This document shows, piece after piece, positions 25,871-35,633 of a stretch of 64,000 nucleotides of DNA. The stretch is from Stenotrophomonas sp. 57. Lineage in GTDB: Bacteria; Pseudomonadota; Gammaproteobacteria; Xanthomonadales; Xanthomonadaceae. The stretch's first letter is position 1. The number at the start of each line of letters is the position of its first letter. The stretch is taken from positions 3,718,001-3,782,000 of the forward strand of contig NZ_CP127407.1 in assembly GCF_030291075.1 (NCBI RefSeq), in the 5' to 3' direction. The notes beneath the pieces are model-generated. The model saw only the letters and a program-made list of their open reading frames with translations. It made no database searches and was not told the origin of the DNA. Both the position numbers and the translations under genes were made by a program.

Positions 25871-27844
25871 ATGACCCGACGCACTCCCACTGCCCTGTCC
25901 CTGCTGCCCTTGGCCACCACGCTGCTGATCGGTTGCGCCAACGCCCAGTCCCTCGACGCCCAGAACGCGCAGCTGAAAGCCGCGATCGCTGCCGCCGAAC
26001 GCGGCCAGTTCGATCCCGGCCAGGCCGGTGCGCTCAGTCGCCACCCGGCCTATGGCTGGCTGGAGTACGCGAACCTGCGTCGCAACATCGACACCGTCGA
26101 TACCGCGCAGGCCCAGGCCTTCCTCAAGCGCTACGACGGCCAGGCCGTGGCTACTACCTTCCGCAGCGTGTGGCTGCCCTCGGTCGCACGCCGCCAGGAC
26201 TGGCCGACCCTGCTGGCCAACTGGGCGCCCACCGACAATGTCGGGCTGCGCTGTGCGCAGCTGACCGCGCGCCAGGTCACCGGCAAGATCGATCCGCAGT
26301 GGATCAGCGAGGCGCAGGACCTGTGGCGCAAGAACGGCAAGTCGCTGCCGGACGGCTGCGACGCGGTATTCGCCGTGCTGCAGGCACAGGGCGGCCTGAG
26401 CGACGCCCTGCGCTGGGAGCGCATCGATGCCGCCGCCGACGCACAGCAGCCGGCCGTGATGCGCAGCGCCGCACGCGGCCTGCCCGCCGCGGACCTGGCG
26501 CAGGCCAACAGCTACGCCGCCTTCGTTGACAAGCCCAACGCCAGCGCATTGAACTGGCCACGCAACGAGCGCAGCCGGCGCATCGCCACCGATGGTCTGG
26601 AAAAGCTGGCCAAGGCCGACCCGGGCGCCACCGAGCAACAGCTGCCACAGTACGCACAGGCCCTCGGCCTGAGTGCGGCCCAACAGGGCCAGGTGCTGTA
26701 CCAGATCGCCCTGTGGACCGTGGCCTCCTACCTGCCGGATTCGGCGCGCCGCCTCAATGCGGTGCCCGAATCGGCCTATGACGAACGCCTGCACGAGTGG
26801 CGTGTTCGCGAAGCAATGTCACGCGGGGACTGGCCCGCAGCGCTGACCGCGATCCGCAAGATGGGCAGCAAGCAGCGCAGCGACCCGCGCTGGCGCTACT
26901 TCGAAGGCCGCATGCTGGAGAAGACCGGCCAGGCCCAGCAGGCGCAGCCGCTGTTCCGCGAGGCCGCGCGCGCACCGACCTTCCACGGTTTCCTTGCAGC
27001 CGACAAGCTGCAGCAGGGCTACACGCTGTGTCCATGGAAGCCGAATGACAGTGCGCAGGCACAGGCGGTGATCGCGCGTGACCCGGCCATCCAGCGCGCG
27101 ATGGCGCTGTACCAGATCGACCGCACCGGCTGGGCCGTGGCTGAGTGGAACAGCGCGCTGTCGCGCTTCGATGACACCCAGCGCCGGCTCGCCGTGCGCG
27201 TGGCGCAGGACAACGGCTGGTTTGATCGCGCCGTGTTCGCACTGGGCAAGCAGCCGCAGGAGCAGCGCCTGTACGACCTGCGCTTCCCGCTGCACCACGA
27301 CGCCACCATCCGCCGTGAATCAGCACGCAATGCGATCGACCCGGCCTGGGTGGCTGCGGAAATCCGCGCTGAAAGCACCTTCACCCCGCGCGCGCGCTCG
27401 CCAGCCAACGCCATGGGCCTGATGCAGGTGCTGCCGGCCACCGGTGCCAGCGTGGCCAAGTCCATCGGCCTGACCGGCTATGGCGGCGCCGACAGCCTGT
27501 ACGACCCGGACACCAACATCGCCATCGGCACCGCCTACCTGCGCCAGTTGATGAACAAGTACGACGGCCTGCCATACGTGACCATCGCCGCTTACAACGC
27601 CGGCCCGACCCCGACCGCGCGCTGGCAGGGGCAGCGCCCGGGCTTTGACCCGGATCTGTGGATCGAGACGATCAGCTACAAGGAAACCCGCGAGTACGTG
27701 GCTCGCGTGCTGGCATTCAGCGTGATCTACGACTGGCGCCTCAATGGTGATGCGCTGCCGTTGAGCGACCGCCTGATGGGCCGCCTGGTCGACAAGCGCA
27801 AGAATTTCAGCTGCGCCGCCAACGCCGACCAGGGCGGGGACTGA
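25871..27844 (+). CDS. slt: Soluble-type lytic murein transglycosylase
   Basis: Periplasmic peptidoglycan lytic transglycosylase of 657 residues, the size of Slt70. The signal sequence contains LLIGC, a possible lipobox with Cys22, so it may be a lipoprotein. A long superhelical alpha domain (U-shaped in Slt70) fills most of the protein. The C-terminal catalytic domain begins about residue 480: [20 protein letters not shown] carries the catalytic Glu, followed by [19 protein letters not shown] and [13 protein letters not shown]. It cleaves the MurNAc-GlcNAc bond to form anhydro-muropeptides. The start at 25871 gives a proper signal; an ATG at 25859 is also in frame. Confidence 0.93.
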   Translation: MTRRTPTALSLLPLATTLLIGCANAQSLDAQNAQLKAAIAAAERGQFDPGQAGALSRHPAYGWLEYANLRRNIDTVDTAQAQAFLKRYDGQAVATTFRSVWLPSVARRQDWPTLLANWAPTDNVGLRCAQLTARQVTGKIDPQWISEAQDLWRKNGKSLPDGCDAVFAVLQAQGGLSDALRWERIDAAADAQQPAVMRSAARGLPAADLAQANSYAAFVDKPNASALNWPRNERSRRIATDGLEKLAKADPGATEQQLPQYAQALGLSAAQQGQVLYQIALWTVASYLPDSARRLNAVPESAYDERLHEWRVREAMSRGDWPAALTAIRKMGSKQRSDPRWRYFEGRMLEKTGQAQQAQPLFREAARAPTFHGFLAADKLQQGYTLCPWKPNDSAQAQAVIARDPAIQRAMALYQIDRTGWAVAEWNSALSRFDDTQRRLAVRVAQDNGWFDRAVFALGKQPQEQRLYDLRFPLHHDATIRRESARNAIDPAWVAAEIRAESTFTPRARSPANAMGLMQVLPATGASVAKSIGLTGYGGADSLYDPDTNIAIGTAYLRQLMNKYDGLPYVTIAAYNAGPTPTARWQGQRPGFDPDLWIETISYKETREYVARVLAFSVIYDWRLNGDALPLSDRLMGRLVDKRKNFSCAANADQGGD

Positions 27845-27896
27845 TCACACTGCGGTGGTGCCGGGCGCTGGCCAGCATCGGCCGATGTTCCGGGGT

Positions 27897-27919
27897 TGCC
27901 GGCCAACGGCCGGCACTAC
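27897..27919. repeat. SMAG-type palindrome upstream of cca
   Basis: TGCCGGCC-AAC-GGCCGGCA followed by CTAC. It lies between slt and cca, 17 bases before the cca start, so it is in the cca leader. A near-identical unit follows cca at 29183-29205. Confidence 0.7.
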
Positions 27920-27936
27920 CGTGCGATCATCCCCCC

Positions 27937-29157
27937 ATGAAGATCTATCTTGTCGGCGGCGCCGTGCGCGACCGCCTGCTGCAGCGCCCTGCCGGTGATC
28001 GCGACTGGGTCGTGGTCGGCGCCACGCCCGCGCAGATGGAAGCGCTGGGCTACACCGCGGTGGGCCGTGATTTCCCGGTATTCCTGCACCCGAAGACCGG
28101 CGAGGAATACGCGCTGGCGCGCACCGAGCGCAAATCCGGCCGTGGCTATCGCGGCTTCGTGGTCGATGCCGATCCGGCGGTGACGCTGGAAGAGGACCTG
28201 CAGCGCCGCGACTTCACCATCAACGCGATTGCCTGCGACGAGGACACCGGCACGCTGGTCGATCCCTATGGCGGCGTGCGCGATCTTGAGCAGCGCGTGC
28301 TGCGCCACGTCGGCCCCGCCTTCGTCGAAGACCCGCTGCGCGTGCTGCGCGCGGCACGCTTCATGGCCCGTTTTGCGCCACTGGGCTTCAGCGTCGCCGA
28401 AGAGACCATGGCACTGATGCGCGAGGTGGCCGCCAGCGGCGAGCTGGACGCGCTGGTGCCCGAGCGCGTCTGGCAGGAGCTGCGCAAGGCGCTGGTCAGT
28501 CAGCGGCCCTCCGCGTTCCTGCGCACATTGCACGATGCGCGTGCACTGGGCCCGATCCTGCCCGAACTGGAAGCGCTGTACGGCGTGCCGCAGCGTGCCG
28601 AATTCCACCCGGAAGTCGACACCGGCATCCACCAGGAAATGGTCAGCGACATGGCTGCCAGCCTGGCGCCGGGCGATGACCTGGTGGGTTTCGCCGCGCT
28701 CACCCACGACCTCGGCAAGGGTCTGACGCCACCGGAAGAATGGCCGCGCCACATCATGCACGAGCAGCGCGGCATCAAGCCGTTGAAGGCATTGTGCGCG
28801 CGGCTGAAGGTTCCCACCGAGCACCAGCAGCTGGCCGAGGCGGTCTGCCGCGAGCACTTGAACGTGCACCGCATCGACGAACTGCGCGATGCCACCGTGC
28901 TGGAACTGCTGGGCCGCTGCGATGCGCTGCGCCGGCCGGAGCGCGTGGCCCGCATCGCGCTGTGCTGCGAGGCTGACAAGCGCGGACGGCTGGGATTTGA
29001 GGACAGCGACTACCCGCAGGGCGAGACGCTGAAGCGCCTGCACCAGGCGGCGTTGTCAGTACAGGCGCGGGATCTGGATACCACGCACCTGAAGGGGCCG
29101 GCCATTGGCGAGGCGCTGGCCAAGGCGAGGGTGAAGGCGATTGCGGCGGCACGGTGA
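27937..29157 (+). CDS. cca: CCA tRNA nucleotidyltransferase with HD domain
   Basis: Adds or repairs the 3' CCA end of tRNAs; the gamma-type enzyme also has phosphohydrolase activity. Length 406 residues, close to the E. coli enzyme (412). The N-terminal nucleotidyltransferase motif is [20 protein letters not shown] with Asp21 and Asp23 as catalytic metal ligands; [10 protein letters not shown] and the flexible-loop motif [12 protein letters not shown] follow. The HD domain is present (His257/Asp258 in LTHDLGKG), making it the multifunctional form. It starts 92 bases after slt with its own likely promoter. Confidence 0.95.
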   Translation: MKIYLVGGAVRDRLLQRPAGDRDWVVVGATPAQMEALGYTAVGRDFPVFLHPKTGEEYALARTERKSGRGYRGFVVDADPAVTLEEDLQRRDFTINAIACDEDTGTLVDPYGGVRDLEQRVLRHVGPAFVEDPLRVLRAARFMARFAPLGFSVAEETMALMREVAASGELDALVPERVWQELRKALVSQRPSAFLRTLHDARALGPILPELEALYGVPQRAEFHPEVDTGIHQEMVSDMAASLAPGDDLVGFAALTHDLGKGLTPPEEWPRHIMHEQRGIKPLKALCARLKVPTEHQQLAEAVCREHLNVHRIDELRDATVLELLGRCDALRRPERVARIALCCEADKRGRLGFEDSDYPQGETLKRLHQAALSVQARDLDTTHLKGPAIGEALAKARVKAIAAAR

Positions 29158-29182
29158 TCCGCAACGGTCGCCACCGCTATTG

Positions 29183-29205
29183 GTAGTGCCGGCCGCTGGC
29201 CGGCA
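29183..29205. repeat. SMAG-type palindrome downstream of cca
   Basis: GTAG followed by TGCCGGCC-GCT-GGCCGGCA. It lies between the convergent ends of cca and the SseB-like gene. Confidence 0.75.
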
Positions 29206-29222
29206 ACCAGAAAATCGCGGGA

Positions 29223-29657
29223 TCAGTGCGCCATGCCGCGGGTAATCGCCGCAGCACGCTGCTTCAGTTGCGCCACCGCATCGGGAATCATCTCCATGCC
29301 CACGTCCAGGCCCGGGTTCAGCACAAGCCCGACGCCGTCGCCGATACCGGCCAGCAGCGCGTGCACCGCGATGGGCATGGCATGGGCGAACTGCGGCAGC
29401 TGCTCATGCCACAGGCCAGCGCGCTCGGGCGCAGTGAACACCGCGAACATCGGTTCGCCGCTTTCGCTGGTCAGCACCAGCGGCGAGATGCTCTCGTCCC
29501 AGGCGCCATCTTCGCCAATGGCCTTGTCCAGCAGCACGAACGCCGTCGAGGTCAGCAGGCCGTCGAGGAACTGCGACGCGGTCAGCGTGCCGTCCTGGGC
29601 CTGCAGCAGGCGCACCTCGAGGTCGTTGAGGGGGTCGAACGGGGTGTCGTGGTCCAT
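29223..29657 (-). CDS. SseB-like domain protein
   Basis: Protein of 144 residues resembling the SseB N-terminal domain: an acidic N-terminus (PLNDLEVRLLQAQDGTLTAS) then FVLLDK, VLTSESGEPMFAVFTAPERA and a C-terminal LVLNPGLDVGMEMIPDAVAQL. The family is a small cytoplasmic domain of unclear role found in many bacteria. No active-site residues are evident. The gene is last in a same-strand run with a zinc-ribbon membrane protein and an S41 peptidase, but the 49-base gap means it may be separate. Confidence 0.65.
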   Translation of the reverse strand: MDHDTPFDPLNDLEVRLLQAQDGTLTASQFLDGLLTSTAFVLLDKAIGEDGAWDESISPLVLTSESGEPMFAVFTAPERAGLWHEQLPQFAHAMPIAVHALLAGIGDGVGLVLNPGLDVGMEMIPDAVAQLKQRAAAITRGMAH

Positions 29658-29706
29658 GGTCGCTTCCGGTACGTGATTGCAGGGCAGACTTTAACAGGCC
29701 CGGTCC

Positions 29707-30042
29707 TCAACCGAGGAATCCGTGCCGCCACAGCCAGCCCAGGGAGGCCAGCCCAGCCAGGCCCACCAGCATCAGTGGCAGGCCAAAGCGGTGCCGCCAC
29801 GGGATCGGCACCCCGCCCAGCTGCTGGTCCATGGACTCGGTGTCCAGCACCCAGCCGTGTTCGCACCGGGTGCACGCCAGCTCGTAGCGGCGCTGGTAGG
29901 TGAAGCCGAACAGCAGGTCGATGCGCGCCATTTTGTAGCGCAGCTGCGGGGCGAACTCGGTTTCCGCCCCACAGCGCAGGCAGTGGTGGGCTTCGGTGGG
30001 GCCGACGATCAGCACCCGTTCCTGTTGGCCGATCAGGATCAT
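29707..30042 (-). CDS. Small zinc-ribbon protein with C-terminal membrane helix
   Basis: Protein of 111 residues. Two CxxC pairs, CLRCGAE (residues 21-24) and CTRC about 35 residues later, form a likely zinc ribbon; the C-terminal third has one hydrophobic helix (FGLPLMLVGLAGLASLGWLW) that should anchor it in the inner membrane. Between them is a charged stretch with FGFTYQRRYEL. No family name can be given. Its ATG lies 3 bases after the stop of the S41 peptidase, so the two genes are translated from one transcript. Confidence 0.75.
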   Translation of the reverse strand: MILIGQQERVLIVGPTEAHHCLRCGAETEFAPQLRYKMARIDLLFGFTYQRRYELACTRCEHGWVLDTESMDQQLGGVPIPWRHRFGLPLMLVGLAGLASLGWLWRHGFLG

Positions 30043-30045
30043 GGA

Positions 30046-31083
30046 TCAGCGCGCCTGGCAGGCGGGCTGGGCCAGCAGCCAGGCTTGGGCGGCGGCAAGG
30101 GTGGCCGCATCGCCTGTCGTCGGTTCATCCGGAGTAATCCTGGCACCGGCACCAACGCCAGTGCGGTCTTTCATCACCGCGGTCGTCATCGAAAACACGC
30201 TGCCATCCACCAAGGTGCGCGTGACGTTGCTTGTCGAGAAGCCCGCTGTCGACTGCCCGAAACTCCGCGCCTGTGGCCGCCCCCTGAACGACAGCATCGT
30301 TGCTTCGCCAGAGCTGGCGGTATTCGACCCGACCAGAACGGCGACGGGCGCGCCGGGCTGCTTGAGGGAATACCCCGGTCGACCGAATCCCAGCGTGGGA
30401 CGACCATCGACCTGCACCATGGTCGGCGTCAGACTCCAGCGCTGCGGCCCGCGGGCAGTAGCAAACGACCCGACCTCTTCCACGCCTGTCGACGAAGTGC
30501 GCAGCAACGGTGCAACACCCAGCAGCATCGGCCACATGTTGCCCCCACTGTTGCTGCGCAGATCAACAATCCAGCCACAGCGATCGCCGCTGTCCTTGCC
30601 ACGGATGACATCCTGCCATTGCAGGGCGCGCTGGATGTCCTGATTGAACTCGTCCTGCCGCGTAGCCCGTGGCGTAGGGGCATAGCCTTCGATGACCACC
30701 CAGCCAATGCGTGCATCGACTGCACCAGCCACTTTCGCCTTGGCAACGGCCTCAGCGCCGACCTGCTTCGAGCGCTCCGTGACTTCACGCTTGCGTGCAA
30801 GCGTCATCCAGACACCATGGCCCCCGGTGCTCTCCACGATGATCTCACGCAGGGCGGTATGCAACGCACCCGGGTACGCCTGCAACGACGCCAGGCGCTT
30901 TCGAGCGGCAGGCCAGTCCACCTTGTCCCGATACAAGGCTTCATGCTCGAGCAGATCCAGGATCTGCACCTGTGCATCCGGCGAAGGTATTTCGGTGGTG
31001 GACGCAGCGGCGGCCGTTGCGTTGGCTGCCAGAAGGATCAGCATCAGTGCACCAATCCCACGCAGTCCCTTGCGCATCTGCAT
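30046..31083 (-). CDS. S41-family serine peptidase, exported
   Basis: C-terminal-processing-type peptidase of 345 residues. The signal peptide (RKGLRGIGALMLILLAANAT to AAAAS) sends it to the periplasm. The S41 core is visible: GCGWIVDLRSNSGGNMWPM, then the nucleophile region VLVGSNTASSGEATMLSFRG and GQSTAGFS where a Lys is usual but not seen here, so it may use another catalytic base, as in tricorn-type S41 members. There is no PDZ domain. ATG 31083 has AAGGA upstream; the longer frame has no signal. Co-transcribed with the small zinc-ribbon gene. Confidence 0.85.
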   Translation of the reverse strand: MQMRKGLRGIGALMLILLAANATAAAASTTEIPSPDAQVQILDLLEHEALYRDKVDWPAARKRLASLQAYPGALHTALREIIVESTGGHGVWMTLARKREVTERSKQVGAEAVAKAKVAGAVDARIGWVVIEGYAPTPRATRQDEFNQDIQRALQWQDVIRGKDSGDRCGWIVDLRSNSGGNMWPMLLGVAPLLRTSSTGVEEVGSFATARGPQRWSLTPTMVQVDGRPTLGFGRPGYSLKQPGAPVAVLVGSNTASSGEATMLSFRGRPQARSFGQSTAGFSTSNVTRTLVDGSVFSMTTAVMKDRTGVGAGARITPDEPTTGDAATLAAAQAWLLAQPACQAR

Positions 31084-31161
31084 GCGACGTTTCCTTGTCG
31101 TTGGGTCAGATCTACAGCATAGCCGTGGCGGATCATGCTCGCCATTGCGCGGATAGCCGTT

Positions 31162-31229
31162 GTAGAACCGAGTCCATGCTCGGCTTTGGAGGAGCACGAC
31201 TGACGCAGCCGAGCATGGCGCGGCTCTAC
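31162..31229. repeat. SMAG-type inverted dimer
   Basis: GTAGAACCGAGTCCATGCTC unit facing an inverted unit that ends GCATGGCGCGGCTCTAC. It separates the S41 peptidase start from the autotransporter end and is followed by two more hairpins. Confidence 0.8.
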
Positions 31230-31253
31230 AGAGTCATGACGGTGGCAGGATTC

Positions 31254-31315
31254 GTGTCGACTCAGGTCGACACCCACCAGAGCGGTTCATGCCGCCGGGC
31301 ATGGCCCGGCGCTAC
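31254..31315. repeat. Two SMAG-type palindromes; the second supplies the autotransporter stop
   Basis: GTGTCGAC-TCAG-GTCGACAC at 31254-31273, then GCCGGGC-ATG-GCCCGGC followed by GCTAC at 31294-31315. Read on the minus strand the last element begins GTAG, and this TAG is the stop codon of the autotransporter gene. Confidence 0.75.
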
Positions 31316-34300
31316 CAGTCCGCGCGCAGGCCGATGTTGCCTTCGATGATGCGGCGCTTCTCGTTGCGGTCACCGCCCAGTTCGCGGGTGTAGTCGGCCA
31401 TCGCGTACGCGCTGATGGTGCGGTTGAAGCGCCCGACCACGCCCACACCGGCTTCGAGCGCGCGTGAGCGCTGCGAATTGATGATCGTGTCGTCGTCGAA
31501 GCGGATGCGATCCTCTCCAGAACGGCCATGCCAGTAGTTGAGCTTGAAGTACGGCTGCCAGCCGTCGTCAGCCAGCTGGTAATCGCCGGCAACGCGCAGG
31601 CCGACGCGGCCGGTCCAGGCGTTGTCGTTGTCGAAACGCACGCGCGACACCTCATCGCGGCGGTCGTCCAGCGACGTGCGTTGCCAGATCACCTGCACCT
31701 GCGGTTCCAGCCACCATGCGGACTGCCCGACGTGCAGCAGCGGCTTGCCCGCCTCCACCGACACGCTGGTGCCATCGCCCTTGATGCCGAAGCCGAGCCC
31801 ACGCGAGGAACGCACGCGGCCGTCGTAGCGGCTCTGCATCGCCACGGCGTCGATGTAGCCGCCACTGCTGTCGGTGAAGGTCCAGTACAGGCCCACGTGC
31901 TTGTCGTCCAGGCGGTTCTGGCCCACCTGCACGTTCTCCCAGCCCAGCGCCAGACCCGTGGTCCTGCCCTGCGCGCGGGTGCGACCGACGAACACGCCGA
32001 TCTGGTTGCGATGGTTGTCGGAGGCAGCGGCCCACACGTCCAGACCCGCCTGCAGGCCCATCACATCGCCATCGAAGCCCGGCTGCGCATCCTCCTTCCA
32101 ATGGATCTCGCTGCTCTGCCCCACCAACCGCCCCCAGGCGGTGCGGAACGCGCCCTGGTTGTACAGCAGGCGCTGCTCGCCCTGCCGCTCGTGGAAGGTA
32201 CCGAGGCTGGCCAGCGAGGTCTCGCGCAGCAGCGGCGGCACCACCGCATAGGCGGCGGTCTCCACGCGGTACAGCGGTACCACTGTGCCCTCGGCGGGGC
32301 GTGCACCCGGCGTAGGCGGCGCGCCGGTGCCGGGCAGCGCACCGCCGGCCACCGGCACGTCCGGCACGGCCGGATCGCTGGGTGGCGCCACCGGCACCGG
32401 TTCCGGCGGCGGTGGCGGCGGTGCGGTCTCGCCCGCGGTCAGGTCCGGATCGGTGGCGCCTTCGGGCGGCGGTGGCGGCGCAGGGGTGATCGGCGGCGGC
32501 GGGGCCACGGGAGGCGTCAGCGGTGGCGGTGTCGCGCTGCCGCCACCGTTGGGTGCTGGCGTCGGCCCGGTCACCAGCGTCGAACGCAGGTACCAGTTCT
32601 CTGCGGTACCGGCACTGACACCGCCCTTGAACAGGAAGTACTCGTAGGCACCGGCCGCGACCGGTGCGAACAGCGAGAACGCGCCCGGCGCGGTGCGGCC
32701 ACCATTCAAGGCCTGCACCACCAGGATGCCGTCGGCCAGCGTGGCCGCGCCGCTGCCGCCGGCGTTGAGCACGCCGATGCCGGTGGTCCCGGTGGCAGTA
32801 CCGCCGTCGATCACCAGACGGTCGCTGGTGGAGTTGTCCGCGCCCAGCACAGTGCGCAGGTACAGGCCACCACCGTCTCCGCGGTAGTTACCACGCACGG
32901 TGAACACGTCGCCAGCGCCGGTGCCGGTCAGGTCGATGCGCCCGGCATTGACCATCTCCACCAGTGCACCACTGTTGAACGGACGGATGGCATGGCCGCC
33001 GCTGCCCGCGTACACAGTACTGGTGTCATCCACCGTGAGCGTGCCGGTGCCGGTACTGCTGTCGCCCAGCACCAGGTCGCCATCGAAGCTCAGCTCCGTG
33101 CTGTTGGCCAGGTTGATCGTCTCCCAGTTCTGGAAGCGGCCCACGCCGGCGGTCTTGACGTTGCTGAGGTTGAGCTGGTCGATGCCGCTGCCACCGTCGA
33201 ACAGCGGCACCGCGCCAAGGTTGCCCTGGTTGAGGTTGCCGAGGGTGGCCACGTCGTTGTCCGGCCCCATGTCGATCGCACCGTAGACGATGCCACCGCC
33301 ATTCCAGTTGAAGGTGTCATCGCCGGTACTGAGCAGCACCTGCCCGCGCACGGTGCCGTCGGTGATGGTCACGCTGTCGTTGCCGCCGCTGACGCTGATG
33401 TTGCCGCCGATATAGGCCGTGCCAGAAATGATGATGGTGTCGGTGTCGAAGCCGGTCACCACGTTGCCATCCACGGTACCGCCGGACTGGTCCCACAGGT
33501 TCTTGTCCAGCTTCATGTTGACGCGGCCGATGCGGCCTGCGGTCATCCAGGCCTGGTCGCCATCCTCGAACGCACCGATGATGCGGCCACCGCTCATGCG
33601 GAAGGTATCGATGTTGTCGCCCTGCTGCAGCGCGCCGATCGTGCCGCCACTCATGACGAAATCATCGCGGCCACTGCCCTGCGCCACCACGCCGGTGACG
33701 GTGCCACCGGTGACGGTCATCTGGTCATCGCCACTGCCCTGGTCGACGCTGTCGATCGTACCGTTGCCCAGCACCAGCACGTCGTTGCCATCGCCCTGCA
33801 GGACGCCGCCGCTGATGCTGCCGGCCTGCATGTCCAGGCGGTCATTGCCGGCACCGAACTGCACGCCGGTGCGCCCGCTGATCGTTCCGCGGTTGACCAG
33901 CACGCTGTCGCCCGCGCCGACGAACTGCAGCGCGGTGTTGTTGCCGGTACTGATGCTGCCCGCATTTTCGACGCGGCTGCCACCACCGAGCTGGACCGCC
34001 ACGCCGCCCACCGAACTGATCGTGCCCAGGTTGGACAGCAGGTGCCCGCCAGCACCCACCAGCGCAATGGCGCTGGCGCCGCCGCTCTGCTGCAGCTGCG
34101 CTCCGCTGTCGACGTTGACGGTGACGCCGGCCGCGCCCGTGGCGGTGATCGGCACCGTCTGCGGATTCGGTGCATTGGCATCGCAGGTGACGGTCTGGCC
34201 CGCAACCGGAGCGACGGTGTCACAGCCGGCCCAGGCGGCGCCGGCGGTCAGCAGCATGATGGACGGGACGGTCAGGGCCTGCAGCACGGAAACCGTGAGG

Positions 34301-34338
34301 CGGCATGGACGGAAAGCGCGCGGAACGGCACGGGGCAT
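31312..34338 (-). CDS. Autotransporter (type V secretion) with repetitive beta-helix passenger
   Basis: Protein of 1008 residues in three parts. An N-terminal signal peptide ends near LLTAGAAWAG. The passenger (about residues 40-600) is rich in short Gly/Asp repeats such as GAGNDRLDMQAGSISGGVLQ, GSGDDQMTVTGGTVTGV and GGNDSVTITDGTVRGQVLLS, about 25 residues apart, typical of parallel beta-helix adhesins. A Pro-rich linker (about 620-700) leads to the C-terminal autotransporter barrel (about the last 280 residues), ending NIGLRADW. It should display or release the passenger at the cell surface, probably for adhesion or biofilm. No protease motif is seen. The gene stands alone, flanked by palindromes. 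Confidence 0.9.
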   Translation of the reverse strand: MPRAVPRAFRPCRLTVSVLQALTVPSIMLLTAGAAWAGCDTVAPVAGQTVTCDANAPNPQTVPITATGAAGVTVNVDSGAQLQQSGGASAIALVGAGGHLLSNLGTISSVGGVAVQLGGGSRVENAGSISTGNNTALQFVGAGDSVLVNRGTISGRTGVQFGAGNDRLDMQAGSISGGVLQGDGNDVLVLGNGTIDSVDQGSGDDQMTVTGGTVTGVVAQGSGRDDFVMSGGTIGALQQGDNIDTFRMSGGRIIGAFEDGDQAWMTAGRIGRVNMKLDKNLWDQSGGTVDGNVVTGFDTDTIIISGTAYIGGNISVSGGNDSVTITDGTVRGQVLLSTGDDTFNWNGGGIVYGAIDMGPDNDVATLGNLNQGNLGAVPLFDGGSGIDQLNLSNVKTAGVGRFQNWETINLANSTELSFDGDLVLGDSSTGTGTLTVDDTSTVYAGSGGHAIRPFNSGALVEMVNAGRIDLTGTGAGDVFTVRGNYRGDGGGLYLRTVLGADNSTSDRLVIDGGTATGTTGIGVLNAGGSGAATLADGILVVQALNGGRTAPGAFSLFAPVAAGAYEYFLFKGGVSAGTAENWYLRSTLVTGPTPAPNGGGSATPPPLTPPVAPPPPITPAPPPPPEGATDPDLTAGETAPPPPPPEPVPVAPPSDPAVPDVPVAGGALPGTGAPPTPGARPAEGTVVPLYRVETAAYAVVPPLLRETSLASLGTFHERQGEQRLLYNQGAFRTAWGRLVGQSSEIHWKEDAQPGFDGDVMGLQAGLDVWAAASDNHRNQIGVFVGRTRAQGRTTGLALGWENVQVGQNRLDDKHVGLYWTFTDSSGGYIDAVAMQSRYDGRVRSSRGLGFGIKGDGTSVSVEAGKPLLHVGQSAWWLEPQVQVIWQRTSLDDRRDEVSRVRFDNDNAWTGRVGLRVAGDYQLADDGWQPYFKLNYWHGRSGEDRIRFDDDTIINSQRSRALEAGVGVVGRFNRTISAYAMADYTRELGGDRNEKRRIIEGNIGLRADW

Positions 34339-34536
34339 ACAGCACTCCTGGACAGGGGATCAGGAACTGCGGATATGCGGTACTGCGCAGGCAGTCTGCC
34401 GTGTGGTGAACGGTTTCGACAGGTGAAATTTCGTGGCGGCCATCACAGTTCAGTTGCGAACTTGATGGAGCATCACCTCACATCCACGTGGCTGAAACTC
34501 TTCATCTTTGCGGCGAACACAGGCCGCCGCGGAAAG

Positions 34537-34557
34537 CATCCACGCATGGCGTGGATG
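34537..34557. repeat. SMAG-type hairpin
   Basis: CATCCACGC-ATG-GCGTGGATG, a perfect 9-base stem with a 3-base loop, nearly identical to units at 6429, 12007 and 46867. It is 8 bases after the end of the nagX gene, where it may act as a 3' stabiliser for the nag transcript. Confidence 0.75.
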
Positions 34558-34565
34558 AGATGCCG

Positions 34566-35633
34566 TCAGATCTTCAGATAGATCTTCCGCCGGTCCAGCC
34601 ACCCCGCCACGCCCCACCACAGCGCGACGAACGCCAGCGCCTGCAGCATCGATGCCAACTCAAGCGCCTGCGGCATCGCGGCGGCCAGTTGCTGCCAGAT
34701 CCAGCTCCAGGCACCGCTGGCCATCAACGCCACCGACATCACCGAGGCCCCCAGATACGCGGTGATCGCATTGACGCCGAAGCGCCGGCCCAGCGCCGGC
34801 CATCCCTTCTGGTCGATCAGCACGTGGCCCAACCACAGTGCCAGCGCGGCCAGGCCACCGGTCCACAGCACGTAGCTGGGCGTCCACAGCTGCTTGTTCA
34901 ACGGCAGCACCGTGGCCAGCAGCAGCCCCAGCACGGCGGTTGCCACACCCAGGCCAGCCAATGCCGCCGCACGACCGCTGCGCAGCAGACCACCGGCCAA
35001 CAGGCCGAGCACGGTACTGGCCAGCGCACCCAGCGTGCTCAGCAACCCTTCCGGGTCATGGCCCAGCCCGGTATCGGCCTGCCACTGGTAGATCCAGGGG
35101 GCGAACAGCGTGGTGTCCAGGCGGCTGGCCGGGTTGGTCCATGGCGCCACGTCACCGATGCCCAGCAGCAGCGCGGTGTAGCCCACCAGCAGCGTGACCA
35201 GCACGCCCACCTGCACGCGCGGCCGCGCATACACCGCCAGCACACCCACCAACGCTGCGCACACCGCAATCCGTTGCAGCACGCCCCAGATGCGGAAGTG
35301 ATGGGTATGCAGCGCCCACCAGATCATCAGGTGCAGCAGCGCACCGGCCACCAGGATGCGCAGCGCGCGCTCCAGTACGCCGCGCGCCAACGCCGGTCGC
35401 GCCGCCGTATCCTGCGCGCGCGGTGCCACGCTGAAGGCCATCGACACGCCCACCAGGAACAGGAAGAACGGGAACACCAGGTCGGTGGGCGTGCAGCCGT
35501 GCCATTCCGAATGGCGCAGCGGTGCGAACACCGCACTCCAGTCTCCCGGGTTGTTGACCAGCAGCATCGCCGCCACGGTGATGCCGCGCAGGGCATCGAT
35601 CGAGCCCAGGCGGCGTGGCGGCGTACTGTTCAT
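34566..35633 (-). CDS. nagX: NagX-like inner-membrane acyltransferase-family protein
   Basis: Integral membrane protein of 355 residues with about ten hydrophobic helices. The start RRLGSIDALRGITVAAMLLVNN and the loop EWHGCTPTDLVFPFFLFLVG are hallmarks of the family containing the lysosomal heparan-alpha-glucosaminide N-acetyltransferase and bacterial NagX. In Xanthomonas nag clusters NagX lies with nagP, nagA and nagB-II and is thought to transacetylate amino sugars in the membrane. Its ATG overlaps the stop of nagA by one base (TGATG), so it is the last gene of the nagP-nagQ-nagB-nagA-nagX run. Confidence 0.85.
   Translation of the reverse strand: MNSTPPRRLGSIDALRGITVAAMLLVNNPGDWSAVFAPLRHSEWHGCTPTDLVFPFFLFLVGVSMAFSVAPRAQDTAARPALARGVLERALRILVAGALLHLMIWWALHTHHFRIWGVLQRIAVCAALVGVLAVYARPRVQVGVLVTLLVGYTALLLGIGDVAPWTNPASRLDTTLFAPWIYQWQADTGLGHDPEGLLSTLGALASTVLGLLAGGLLRSGRAAALAGLGVATAVLGLLLATVLPLNKQLWTPSYVLWTGGLAALALWLGHVLIDQKGWPALGRRFGVNAITAYLGASVMSVALMASGAWSWIWQQLAAAMPQALELASMLQALAFVALWWGVAGWLDRRKIYLKI

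Noticed and set aside
31528..34581. Open frame of 1017 codons on the plus strand
   Set aside because: It is antisense to the autotransporter gene and gives a low-complexity His/Arg/Ala-rich translation with no signal or domain. Long shadow frames are expected in GC-rich coding DNA.
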